Part shown: positions 22,293 through 32,583 of the stretch, piece by piece
How the letters are laid out: every line of letters begins with the position of its first letter
How positions within the stretch are numbered: the stretch's first letter is position 1
NCBI RefSeq assembly: GCF_021730395.1
Contig: NC_069371.1
Span: 47,068,001-47,132,000, forward strand
Source: Mercenaria mercenaria
Lineage: Eukaryota; Mollusca; Bivalvia; Venerida; Veneridae
Length of the DNA: 64,000 bases
Direction: 5' to 3'
The notes under the pieces: model-generated
Database searches by the model: none
The model's input: only the letters and a program-made list of their open reading frames with translations
What the model was told of the DNA's origin: nothing
Position numbers and translations under genes: made by a program

Positions 22293-23558
22293 ACCACTGC
22301 TAATATGGGACCGAAACGCATTCCTCTAAATAGCAAAACTTCGAGTTCCGGAAACGATATCACCTTTTTTGCAAAAGGTCAAGTGCAGAAGGCTATATAT
22401 GATATGGTATCATTAAATGAAATACTCCATAAGCTCTCAAAAGTGTATCTTTCGATGTTGACCGTTTTAATATACTTTGCAATTGCTCTAAATTGCTTAT
22501 CAACAGACCTACATCCATGTCGCTTTGCTTCTTGACTAATTTAATTTTGACGAGATAGTGCTATGACAGTAAACGGTGCTGCCAATGCGGTCGGCAACCA
22601 TGTGCCGCCATTGTACATATTTCCGGGTAAGAAGTGGTATGACAGTCTGTTACAGGGTGCTGCTCCGGGATCTGATGCAGGAATGTCCGAGAGTGGTTTT
22701 GTAAACAGGGAGTTTCTTGAAACGTACCTGACGGGACACTTTGCAAAGCATATAGGACTTTTTAGGGGTCAGGACTTGCCTAAAACTCTCATACTGTATG
22801 AAATGCACAAGTCCCATTTTTCGCTTACACTCACAAACTGGGCACAAGACCACAGTGTAAAACTATTTGTGCTACCCCCTCATTCGAGCCACCTCACACA
22901 ACCTCTTGATAAAGTCATATTCGGACAAATAAAGTCTTACTATTACCGTGAATGTAAGTCGTATATGCACTCAAACCCAGGGGTACATATTAAAGCCCTG
23001 TTGCTCAAATCTAAAAAAAAAGATATACTCATACAATACAGGAAGTAAACCTTGACCTAGCAGACAATTTCATAGCAAGCAGAACAATTAACAATACATT
23101 TCAAAGACTTTAAAAATAATGTCCCCACCTTTCAAAGTTCATTGCAATTTATTGTCCTCTACAAATTTGGAGACCCTTAATGAGATACAAAAAGGTCAAA
23201 TGCTAAATTGGAAAAGGAACAATCTATAAAAAGTAACAGAAAGCAAAAGAAACTCACCCCTAATAAAAAAGTTCAGCTTTCCCCAAAACCATCCACCTCT
23301 GGTACTTCAGGAAAAACAGGTGGTCCAATTAACTTGGATACTGCATGGTCCTCAAGTGATGAGGCAGAGGATGAGGAACCGTGTTGTGTATGTGGAAAAA
23401 ATTTCCCACCACAGTTAAGGGGTTATCCCGGCCTAATTATTTTAAAATGGGGCCAATGTGACTATTGTGGACACTTGGTTCATTTAACTCACTGTAGTGA
23501 GGTCAGAGTGCTAAGAAGGGGTAGCACATTTTATTTTGAACATTGTCCTTATGAGTAA
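22293..23558 (+). mobile_element. Tigger/pogo-type transposase relic
   Basis: Three open pieces at 22251-22535, 22563-23048 and 23208-23558 in the order of a Tc1/mariner-superfamily Tigger/pogo transposase. The middle piece has NAVGNHVPPLYIFPGKKWYD, PGSDAGMSESGFVN, LILYEMHKSHFS and LFVLPPHSSHLTQPLDKVIFG, the core of the DDE_1 domain. The usual second catalytic Asp (LILDGHKSH) is replaced, giving YEMHKSH. The part with the first Asp is missing. The last piece is a Ser/Lys-rich linker and a C-terminal zinc module, CCVCGK..KWGQCDYCGHLVH..HC. Frames and gaps show a dead copy. It is inserted in intron 5 of SULT gene A on the opposite strand. Terminal repeats were not located. Confidence 0.75.
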
Positions 23559-25248
23559 TTTGTTTAGTGGAACAAACTACAAATGCTTGTTATTTGTTTT
23601 TATAAAACTGTTATTTCAATTTATATTGATTGACAAAGTAAGCATACAATTATGCAGCTTTTGGACCAGGACAATTATCATACTGTAACCTTCCTTAAAA
23701 ATCTGAATTGTAAACCATTCTACTACGAGTTTTATGATGACGTAAAATTGACAAAAGATGGTGGCACACTGTATATTTGTTGACATATATAAAATAATTA
23801 TTGTTTTCATGACATTGTTGTTATTTTTACATGCCATCAGATGGAAAACAAGTAAAATTTATTGAAACAAACAAAGATTAGTCTGGTAAGTGTTTTAGTT
23901 GATTATAGTAGTATTTAAACTATTATGTACCGCGAGTCATCAGATGAACGGTATACAACTAAATTAAAACAATCGGCATTTTGCGTAAAGTCACACACTT
24001 AATAAAACCTTACCCGTGCCCTTGACAAAGGCATCAGCAAACAGATCCCAGGTGCCATCAGTTTCATTTAGTCCATCACCCCACTGCATGAGACGGTAAA
24101 AAGAAGTTACAATATCTTTTGGATTCCGGGACACGTAAATAATCTAAAAATAGAAATAAACATATAAACAATGGGGGCACTGCAATATTATGTATTGAAT
24201 CTAAAATGAAATAGACACAGAAGAAATGTATGACTGTAAAGATTTGAAAAGAAACAATATGAATGTGCATTAAACTTCACATAAATAGATGTATCTATAA
24301 CAGTGTCTGCTTTGATAAGTAAGTATCCCACTCCTCCCCACACTCAACAACTCCCCACCAAACTCCTCTCCCGCCGAAGACGTTTTTCCTATGCCATATT
24401 GTAGCTCTGGGGCTGAAATTATGGAATATTTATTGATATTCTTTTTGATTATTCAGTGCTGTTCATATAGATGTTCTCAGAGTACAATATATATAAGTGT
24501 TACTTTTATTACTGCCACTGCTACAGTAGCAGTTTAGCTTACTATTATCCTTTCCCTTCCTGTAGTTGTTTAGGTAGTAGGAAGTGATGCAGATGGCATT
24601 TTATCATTCGTGGTGAAGGCATTGCTTGTATAAACTTTATACCTAATAGAACAAAAATAAAGGCCATAGATCAATGTCATAATAACATGAAATATCAGCA
24701 ACATGCAACAGGATATCGCAGTCTGAATACAGAATACTAGCGGAATAAGCAAATTATTTACACACAGTTACTTCATACTTTACTCTTATAGCTTAACCGT
24801 AGAATATCATTTTAACACTAAGAACGAAGCTTGCCTCGGTAATAAGGAAATCTGTCATCCTTGACATCTATAATAGGGAACCTGTCATCTAACTGAACAG
24901 ATCTGGCTTTTAAATTATCAAAATACATTGTCTGCACAAGAAACGTAATCTCCTGTATCAGAGTTGTACCTGAAATACACTAGTATTATTTTAGTCATGT
25001 TAAAATGAAAGTTTACATACAGTTAGACTGTTTTCCGACAGCACCATTGTAGATAAGCTAATTTCAGTCCTTTCAGGATTCAAATGTTTCAAGATCATGA
25101 TGTGTTTAAAGACCCACCACAACCCATTGACTTACTTTTTCCCGGAAAATGACCTTACAGAGAATCATGTTGATAATAAGTTTTGATGCAGCTGTACTAA
25201 AGTATGACAGGTGGATATTCTATATCTTGTTTTTACATCTTTATGATT

Positions 25249-25424
25249 ACAGTCAAACCTGTGTTAAAGACCACCCCTGAACAGAGGTCACCTGGCTCTA
25301 AATACCAGATGTGATGTTTCCCATTTTAACATTGACAGTGTGCTTTAACCTGTGAATAAAGACCAATTCCGAATAAAGACCTTGGCTCTTCCAAGGGTGG
25401 TCTTTATAGACAGGTTTGACTGTA
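25249..25424. mobile_element. MITE, TACAGTCAAACCTGT ends, copy 1
   Basis: TACAGTCAAACCTGTGTTAA on the left is answered by TATAGACAGGTTTGACTGTA on the right, with AAAGACCAC words repeated inside. Length is about 176 bp. It lies in intron 1 of SULT gene A and is absent from the matching part of gene B. Related copies are at 29508 and 62965. Confidence 0.8.
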
Positions 25425-25640
25425 TCTATGAATAGTCGTTTTATTTTTTTTTTTCATATAGTCCATCTTTTTCAGTATTTTTTAAATGTTAAAATGTACA
25501 GTTTAATGAAATATTGTATACAATATAGAAACAAAGTGTGTTCTAAATTGAACTAACTTTTCGCATTAATTCAATAAATCATTGCAATAGTAAACACACA
25601 GGTCTTGTCCACAAAATAAGTCAGCATGAACTTGTTTTTT

Positions 25641-25855
25641 ATTTTTGTTTTTGTTGGGTTTAACGTAGCAACGACACTATTATATGTCATGCTCTGGTGG
25701 TGGAGGAAGACCCCAAGGTGCCCCTCCGTGCATTATTTCATGGTGCGTATGAACCTTGATAGAACCACCAACTAGCTTTCTCAAATGAAGAATTCAACGC
25801 CCCGAGTGAGGCTAAAACCCACATCGGTGAGGTGCAAGTGATTCCAAGAAGATAC
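25641..25855 (-). mobile_element. tRNA-derived SINE, 5'-truncated copy
   Basis: The minus strand carries the same body and tail as the SINE at 9970 (GGTGGAGGAAGACCCC and GAAATAATGCACGGAGGGG regions in complement; CAACAAAAACAAAAA tail). The tRNA-like head lacks its first 20-25 bases. It lies in intron 1 of SULT gene A. Confidence 0.75.
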
Positions 25856-26558
25856 CGTATTTCTAATTTTCAGAAAAGTCGTGTATAATTACCATCAATG
25901 AAACACAAAAGTTAGTTATTTTTATGTGGTGGTTTAAATACACTTCACACATCTCATTAAAGTGCTTTCGTGGCAAAAAATAAAACCCGGACTTGTAATG
26001 AAAATCTCAGGAAAGCAGTTTTGTTTCGCCTAAACGGAGAAATGTCACTATATATTATAAACGAATGATATGTAATTGATCTAATAGGGTTGTTATAACT
26101 GTTAAATTTACATTAGTATGATCTGGAACGCAGTACTCTGCTTGAGTGAATATTGCCGGGTCGGATAACACATCGCGTGCAAGCAAAATCCATCCAGCCG
26201 AATATAAAATCCCAGATCTACTGTAACACCCCACCTTTTTGTTTGAACGAAATATTCAGTGTTTTAACAGTTTATCGATGCTAGAAGTAAATGGGCAAGA
26301 AAAGTTAAGTAATTATGTCAAAACAAAATATATATATATATATATATTACTTTACTGTTTGAAACAGTACGGTATTTACCATGAAAATGTAGTCAATTTC
26401 CTACACAGCAAATGTTTAAATGCTACTGTTTTACGCATTGACTGACAGTGTTTTGAACAGAACGTTCGAACGCCGCATTAAAAGTCCACTATTATGCACG
26501 TATTTCATTTTGATAATACCGGACACTGTTGAGGTCAATGTTACAAATGTATATTTTT

Positions 26559-26812
26559 TGTAGGGTTTAACGTTGCACCGATACAATTATAGGTAATATG
26601 GCGACATTCAATGTTTTCTTGGGGACGAAGACCCCTGGTGCACGTCCGTGCATTATTTCGCGGAATGGCACATTGGAAGAACCACTGAAATTCCGTCAGG
26701 CAGCTGGTTGTCTCCCGCACATAACGAATTAAACGCCCCGGGTGAAGCTCGAGCCCACATCGGTAAGGGGCAATGATTCAAATCCAGCGACTTAAACCAC
26801 TCGGCCACGCAT
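26559..26812 (-). mobile_element. tRNA-derived SINE, near full length
   Basis: On the minus strand the head reads GTGGCCGAGTGGTTTAAGTCG, with B box GGGCTCGAGCTTC, then the body with GACAACCAGCTGCC and AATAATGCACGGACGTGC, and a TAAACCCTACAAAAAA tail. It sits about 60 bp from exon 1 of SULT gene A, inside intron 1. The matching place in gene B (near 59725) reads straight through without it, so it inserted after the duplication. Confidence 0.8.
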
Positions 26813-27246
26813 CAAATACATTTTGATATAAATGTAATGAAAAAAAGGTTACAAAACTGAAATATTCACCTGATCTCGGGAATGTGCAGACCCAAATATC
26901 GTCATCTCTTGTCTCCATTGTCTCAATTTCTTCTATTTCATTGTCAAACATCCATATTCCCTTATACTGCTTCCGTCTAGGCTGAATACGTGGCTTTTCT
27001 CCAGAAGTTTCACTGGTTAGTTCTGCCATAATGAACTTCCTATTAATCATGTACTAGTATTCGCTATTTGAGTGGTTTAAAATGTATCAAATGTTCATTT
27101 TAGTTAAAACCTGAGCGTCATTATTACAAAAAAATATGCGTTACGCTTGAAGGCTAATGATATAGGTATCGCACAGTAGTATAAAGCGTTTAGAAATGTA
27201 AACAAACTAAAGAATAACATAGGATTAAGTCCATTAACAAAGTTTC

Positions 27247-27318
27247 CGATCTCGTTGGCCGAGTAGTTATGCGCCTCATTTCGTACATTATCGTTGGGAG
27301 TTCGATTCCCAGGCCCAT
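27247..27318 (+). repeat. Solo tRNA-like sequence 5
   Basis: GTTGGCCGAGTAGTTATGCG forms an A-box region and TGGGAGTTCGATTCCCA a perfect five-pair T-stem and loop. Acceptor arms (GATCTCG and GGCCCA) do not pair. There is no SINE body. It lies 220 bp upstream of the SULT gene A start. Confidence 0.5.
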
Positions 27319-27724
27319 ATGTTTATTTTTTAAACTGTATTTAATTTCTTACTTATCAGTTATGTTTAACAAAGGCAACTGAAGTCAGTTAATCAAGGTC
27401 CACTTTCTTCGCTAACTGATATATATGTCATTATTAACACGCAAACACGCATCACGATTAAATACACCCCCGCCTTAAATATAATGTAGTGCTTTTGAAG
27501 CTCTCCTGTGATATTTTAAAGCACAACAAAGTTTTTAAGTTATGACAATCTTTAATAAATATTTCACTTTAAATAGCATTGCCCTGCAATAACTTCAGTT
27601 CTGATTTACTTAAAAATGTTGCTGATTTTATACGAAAACAATAACGGAGAATGAATCAGAAACTTGAGAAAATAAATTTACATAAAGTATGTTAATAATA
27701 TGCAAAGTGAAAAAACACAACTTT

Positions 27725-27802
27725 TGGACGGAATGAAGATTTGAACCTCCAAAAGTATCGCTACACATTGAGGCCTTTTCCACCTACTCGTCATATGCGC
27801 CA
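27725..27802 (-). repeat. Solo tRNA-like sequence 6 (minus strand)
   Basis: On the minus strand, TGGCGCATATGACGAGTAGG acts as an A-box region and GGAGGTTCAAATCTTC as a B box, with tRNA spacing. No SINE body follows. Degenerate; not a working tRNA. Confidence 0.4.
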
Positions 27803-28049
27803 AAAAAAGCCAATTGTTATCTAATTTTGCATACCTTTTATTTAATTAAAATGAAAATGCTACTAATTGTTTATTTACATAATACATGTAATAAAAGTAG
27901 AAACGATGCAGATGTAAATGCAGAACTGAGGTAAACGTGAATGGTGACCTAGACTTTGACTATAATTATGTAACTCCGCTGGTGCAAGTCAGTCAAGAGA
28001 TGATGTTCGATACAGGTATATATTTGACAAATCAGAAAAGACTACAACA

Positions 28050-28640
28050 CGTTCCATTTGCAGTTGACAGTTTCCAAACTGTCAAGTTATGTCAAAAACA
28101 TGCTAATTTGGTATACAAATCGTTTTATCCTGACATTTTGGAATAATGTTTTCTTTACTTTTACAACATCGTTAAGCGATATTATCAATTTGCCATAAAA
28201 ATGCAGAACTTAACCATTAAAATCGAGATTGTTGCTACTTCATTTAGAGTTCTAATGTATGTACGTATCGAAGGAATTCGTTACTTTCTTCTTAGACAAG
28301 AATAATCATCAACGTTTATACACTGTTCCTCGCAAACAATACTATAAAGTTTATGGTTCATCCAATCTATAGATAGCGTAATTTCGCTAAGGCATTCTGA
28401 GGAAAGAGTATATTTGCAGTGCAACGTCCTCCTCTTAACGAAATTTCGCTAAGAGCGAATAGAATTTAAACCCTTGGAATAAAGTGTAAATAGCACACGT
28501 TTGCTAGTTAGGGAATAATTGTATGTTAAAATAATTCGCTTACTCCAACACATGAAAAGCGGATCGGACAAGTATAACATTTTGAATGAGGAAATTATTT
28601 TCAAGTTTGAGAATAGCGTAATTCCGCTGAAACGCTGCAA
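28050..28640 (+). mobile_element. AGCGGAATTCCGCT-motif element, copy 1
   Basis: Three near-palindromic motifs (TAGCGTAATTTCGCTA at 28374, AACGAAATTTCGCTAAG near 28438, TAGCGTAATTCCGCTGA at 28614) and a left part beginning ACGTTCCATTTGCAGTTGAC. The same material, in opposite orientation, is at 51454-51920. It ends at a run of 19-20 A. Terminal repeats were not resolved. Confidence 0.5.
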
Positions 28641-29507
28641 AAAAAAAAAAAAAAAAACACGTTAGTTCACGTCATCCTTGAAAGAAAATTAATTGATAGG
28701 GAATATTTGGAGTTATTAACTGTTTACTTTCTTGCGATAAAATCGCCATTTAATTTCTGTTTTTTTTTCCAGTTAATTCTTTGTTTGGTCACATCGCAGA
28801 AATTAAGTTCATATGGCGATTTTTCAGCCTTCTTTGGTGGAGTAAGACTTCGCGTGCCCCTCTCTGCTTTTCAACAGTTATATCACACCGAATAGTTTTC
28901 GAGTTCTGGAATGTATTGTAACCATACTCTTATTATGATATTATATCCACTACACTGCCAGGGTACAATTACATTGCTTATAACATCTGTTTTAGTAGAT
29001 TATGAAAGTAAATGGATGAAATATGTCTGCTCAGTAATGCTTTTCAATGGTACAGGTCTACACTTGAATTGTGGATAGATATATATTATTATTAAATAAA
29101 AGTGTATATTTATTACATTTACTTCTTCAGCGAAAAAATGTACATGATAACTACATGAATATAGAGATTTCGCAGCTTGGTATAAACACGTGCTAGTATA
29201 TAGATATCGCTTAAAATGAGCTTGCCAATACGGGGTAAGATATGACAAATTAAGGGCCATAACTCCAATGAAAATTATAGGCACTGGCCAGTCATGTAAA
29301 GTTTGGTAAAAGCGGGCCCATTAGATTATAAAGTATTATAAAACTCTGATCACAAAACAATGAACTGGTGTGAATCCGCGTTGCTGTTTCACATGATATG
29401 CACATTTAAACTTTGTGACATACAGAGAGACAAACGGACAGACCAAAATTTATGGGTCAGTCACTGCACTAATGCTAGATAAAACTTCGAGTGTACTTTT
29501 ACGTATA

Positions 29508-29671
29508 CTTTCAAACCTGTCTATAAAGACAAGACTAGGCAGAGCCAAAATGTGGTCTTTATTTGGAGGTAGTCACAGGCTAAATAAATGTTAAAACTGG
29601 AAACAAAACATGTGGTCTTTAGAGTCAGGTGGCCTCTGTTCAGAGGTGGTCTTTAACACAGGTTTACCTGC
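29508..29671. mobile_element. MITE, TCAAACCTGT ends, copy 2
   Basis: TTTCAAACCTGTCTATAAAG on the left and TTTAACACAGGTTTACCTGC on the right form the decayed inverted ends. Inside are GTGGTCTTTATTTGGAGG and CAGAGGTGGTCTTTAA, as in the copies at 25249 and 62965. Confidence 0.7.
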
Positions 29672-29822
29672 ATCTCTTTTTAAGGTTATGCTAACTTGCA
29701 CTACAAAAAAACATCCGTTGAATATAAAGAAAGAACAACATTTTGATTAAAAGCTCAAACTATATTTCTTGTAAACTGCTTTTACAAACAATCACATTTT
29801 TTCTTCGAATACGAGCCATATT

Positions 29823-29871
29823 CCGGACTTACTAGGAACCATCTTCATGAAATCTCACTTTATACATTTCA
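29823..29871 (-). other. Candidate non-coding exon 5' of SULT gene A
   Basis: On the minus strand, TATTTTTCAG is followed by 49 bases (GTGAAATGTATAAAG...GTTCCTA) and then GTAAGT, a strong donor. It has a stop in the frame starting at its first base. It could be a 5' untranslated exon of gene A, 2.8 kb downstream, or chance. No expression evidence. Confidence 0.2.
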
Positions 29872-30603
29872 CCTGAAAAATAATGCTGCTTTATTGTAAA
29901 ATATAAAGAATGAAGATAAAATGACAACCCGTGTTTGTTTGTTTTTGTGTATAAACCACTTTATGAACAATAATTATGTTAAACAAAACTGCGTTGGTTT
30001 TCTCCGTAAATGATAAGCACAAGAAACAATTTTAAAAGAAAGTAACACGAAAGTACTAGTTTAATATAGTACAGCCTGGACAGAATCAGCATGATTATAG
30101 GAAGTATGGTCTATCAATCGTGATGACCAAGCTTAATTGAAAAAAAAATCTTAGTAGTTTCCTATGGAAAACATGACACGATTAACAAATATTCTAAATA
30201 TATTTTTGTAATAAAATATCGGCGATATATCATTTTATCGGTACGGATTTACTTTACGTTACGTTACGTTTAGAGAGAATATGTGTTAAGTAGCCAGTTA
30301 GCCCAGTCGGTAGGTCCAAAGTTCACGTCCCTAACTGAAGTCATACTTTTTGACAATTTGCTCAGAAAGTGGGTCTTTATCATGTTTGCTTGGACAGTCT
30401 TGCAACGTTTCAATATTTTGTTCTTTTTGAATTCGAGGACGAATTTACAATTTCTTGGGTGGGGGTGGGGGTGGGGGGTCGAGGTACGGACTTAGTCACG
30501 TTAAAGAGAGTATGTGTCAGGCAGCCGGTCAGCTCAGGTTCGCGACCCGGGCAGACTTCACATTTCTGTCATCCTGGATTTATCACAGCATTTTTTATTA
30601 AAC

Positions 30604-31995
30604 AAGGATTTTCTATTATTGAACCTAATGACCTAGTTTTTGAAGGCACATGGACCAGTTTGGAACCTGACCTAGATATTATCAAGGGGAACATTCTCAC
30701 CAAATTTCATGAAGATCTCTTGAAAGTATGGCCTCTAGAGAGGTCACAATATTTTTCTATTTTTATACCTACTGACCTAGTTTTGACTACACGTGATCCA
30801 GTTTCAAACTTTATCTGGATATCATCAAGGTGATCATTCAAACAAATTTTCATGAAGATCAATTGAAAAATATGGCCTCTGGAGTGGTCAAAAGGTTTTT
30901 CTACTATTAGAACTACTGACCTAGTTTTTTACCGCAGTTGACCCAGTTTCAAATTTGACCTAGATATTATTACGATGAACATTTTGATCAACTTTCATAA
31001 AGATCCCATGAAAAATATGGCCTCTAGAGAGGTCACAAGGTTTTTATATTATTTGACCTACTGACCTAGTTTTTGAAGGCACGTGACCCAGTTTCAAAGC
31101 TGACCTAGATATCATCAAGGTAAACATTCTGACCAATTTTCATGAAGATCCATTGAAAAGTACGGCCTCTAGGGAGGTCACAATGTTTTTCTACTTTTAG
31201 ACCTACTGACCTAGTTTTTGACCGCAGTTGACCCAGTTTCAAACTTGACTTAGATATCATTAAGATGAACATTCAAGCCAAATTTCATTTCATACAGATC
31301 CCATGAAAAATATGACCTCTATAGAGGTCAAAAGGTTTTTCTACTATTAGACCTACTGACCTAGTTTTTGACCGCAGTTGTCCCAGTTTCGAACTTGACC
31401 TAGATATCATAAAGATGAATATTCAGACCAACTTTTATGAAGATCCATTGAAAAGAGAGGTCACAATGTTTTTCTATTTTTAGACCTAATGACCTAGCTT
31501 CTGACCGCAGTTGACCCAGTTTCAAACTTGACTTAGATATCATTAAAATGAACATTCAACCAAATTTTATTTCATACAGATCCCATGAAAAATATTGCCT
31601 CTAGAAAGGTCACAAGGTTTTTCTATTATTTGACCTACTGACCTAGTTTTTGATGGCACGTGACCCAGTTTCAAACGTGACCTAGATATTATCAAGGTGA
31701 ACATTTTGACTAACTTTCATGGAGATCCATTTAAAAGTATGGCCTCTAGAGAGGTCACAACGTTTTCCTGTTTTTAGACCTACTTACCTAGTTTTTTACC
31801 CCAGTTGACCCAGTTTCAAACTTGACCTAGATATCACCAAGATGAACATTTTGAACAACTTTCATGAAGATTCATTGAAAAATGTAACCTCTAGAGTGGT
31901 CACAAGCAAAGTTTACGCACGGACGGACGGACTGACGGACGCCGGACGCCAGGCGACCACAAAAGCTCACCTTGTCACTTCGTGACAGGTGAGCT
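30604..31995 (-). repeat. Tandem-array dispersed element, copy 5 (inverted, 3'-truncated)
   Basis: On the minus strand it begins at 31995 with the 5' hairpin AGCTCACCTGTCACGAAG..GTGACAAGGTGAGCT and a CGTCCGTCC stretch. It then has about nine units of roughly 145 bp matching copy 1 (GACCTAGTTTTTGA, ACTGACCTAG, AGAGGTCACAAGG on the plus strand). The usual 3' hairpin is not seen at 30604, so the copy is truncated. The open frame at 30369-30833 is a by-product. Confidence 0.8.
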
Positions 31996-32308
31996 AAAAT
32001 GCGGATATTTCACAGATTCAGGCAATAAGAAATGAATTAATGCAATAACAATTACCAACCTTTCTTAACTTTCAAAATACTCTCAGCGCTGTACCATTTC
32101 CAGAACTGGGGACTCTTTGTTTATTGATAAGGCCTCCACTTCATCCCTATTACTGAATGTCTGTAAATACATTTATGTAACATTTGTTCTAAGGTTACTA
32201 TTAACAACTAAAAGATATAGTTTCCGATCTATACAGAGCTACAGGAGACAGATTTCACATTTTACCAACCCTACTGTCTTTTATCAAATTACTCCGATGA
32301 ACATATAC

Positions 32309-32393
32309 CCCTCTCACCTTGGGATCGAACGGACCACCCTGCTTACCCTGAATCTGCGCTCTACCTACTGAAAGAGCCAGCTAACAGCAAAAC
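32309..32393 (-). repeat. tRNA-like sequence 7 (minus strand)
   Basis: On the minus strand, TAGCTGGCTCTTTCAGTAGG with TAGAGCGCAG acts as an A-box region, and GGTCCGTTCGATCCC as the B box. It is probably the head of a SINE whose body may lie at about 32100-32300, but the body was not recognised. Confidence 0.4.
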
Positions 32394-32583
32394 ATTTAGA
32401 TCAAGTCATAAGACGGACAGGGGGTGGTTAGCGGAAGCAGTAACCATATTACTTCCATATTACATATCACTAATTAATGTTACATTAATATTTACAATTT
32501 TGATCACCTCTTATTTTTTTCTGCCTTTATAAGCTCCCCATAATTAAAACCAGGTATTACAACAAGGAATGCACCAAACATAA

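Larger units (their letters stand above)
19706..27029 (-). pseudogene. Cytosolic sulfotransferase gene A (exons 1-6, disabled)
   Basis: A SULT gene copy with exons at 26870-27029, 24835-24969, 24543-24642, 24014-24143, 20575-20669 and 19706-19892. SULTs move sulfate from PAPS to hydroxyl or amine groups of small molecules. Visible motifs: CTFPRSGTT (PAPS 5'-phosphosulfate loop), SPRMIKCHLHHFLLP (catalytic His), YVSRNPKD with a following Ser (3'-phosphate binding), and FINKG near the end. Defects: exon 3 is two bases longer than in gene B and runs into an in-frame TAA just before its donor. The exon 2 donor is GC (CGAG|GCAAGC). Exon 7 is not found. Exon 2 also has two extra codons (Asn-Leu). 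Intron 5 is 3.3 kb against 0.33 kb in gene B because of nested transposons. The start MAELTSETSG matches gene B; an upstream in-frame Met (MINRKF) is less likely. A GC donor alone can be functional, so the stop and missing end are the stronger evidence. Confidence 0.75.
28641..30603. other. Gene-free stretch with one MITE, a duplicated block and a G-rich run
   Basis: No supported gene. A block with TACGGACTTAGTCACGTTAAAGAG, GTATGTGTCAGGCAGCC, CAGCTCAG at 30485-30540 repeats, diverged, that at 30242-30308, about 240 bp apart. Between them, 30457-30480 is a run of four or more G-tracts (GGGTGGGGGTGGGGGTGGGG) able in principle to form a G-quadruplex. A possible minus-strand exon lies at 29823-29871. 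Confidence 0.5.

Noticed and set aside
22251-22535. Separate host gene before the Tigger relic
   Set aside because: The frame has no recognised domain apart from its position and is best read as the decayed 5' part of the relic or chance.
30369-30833. 154-codon open frame on the plus strand
   Set aside because: Most of it lies in the inverted 145 bp tandem array; the frame is open because the repeat unit is open in that phase.
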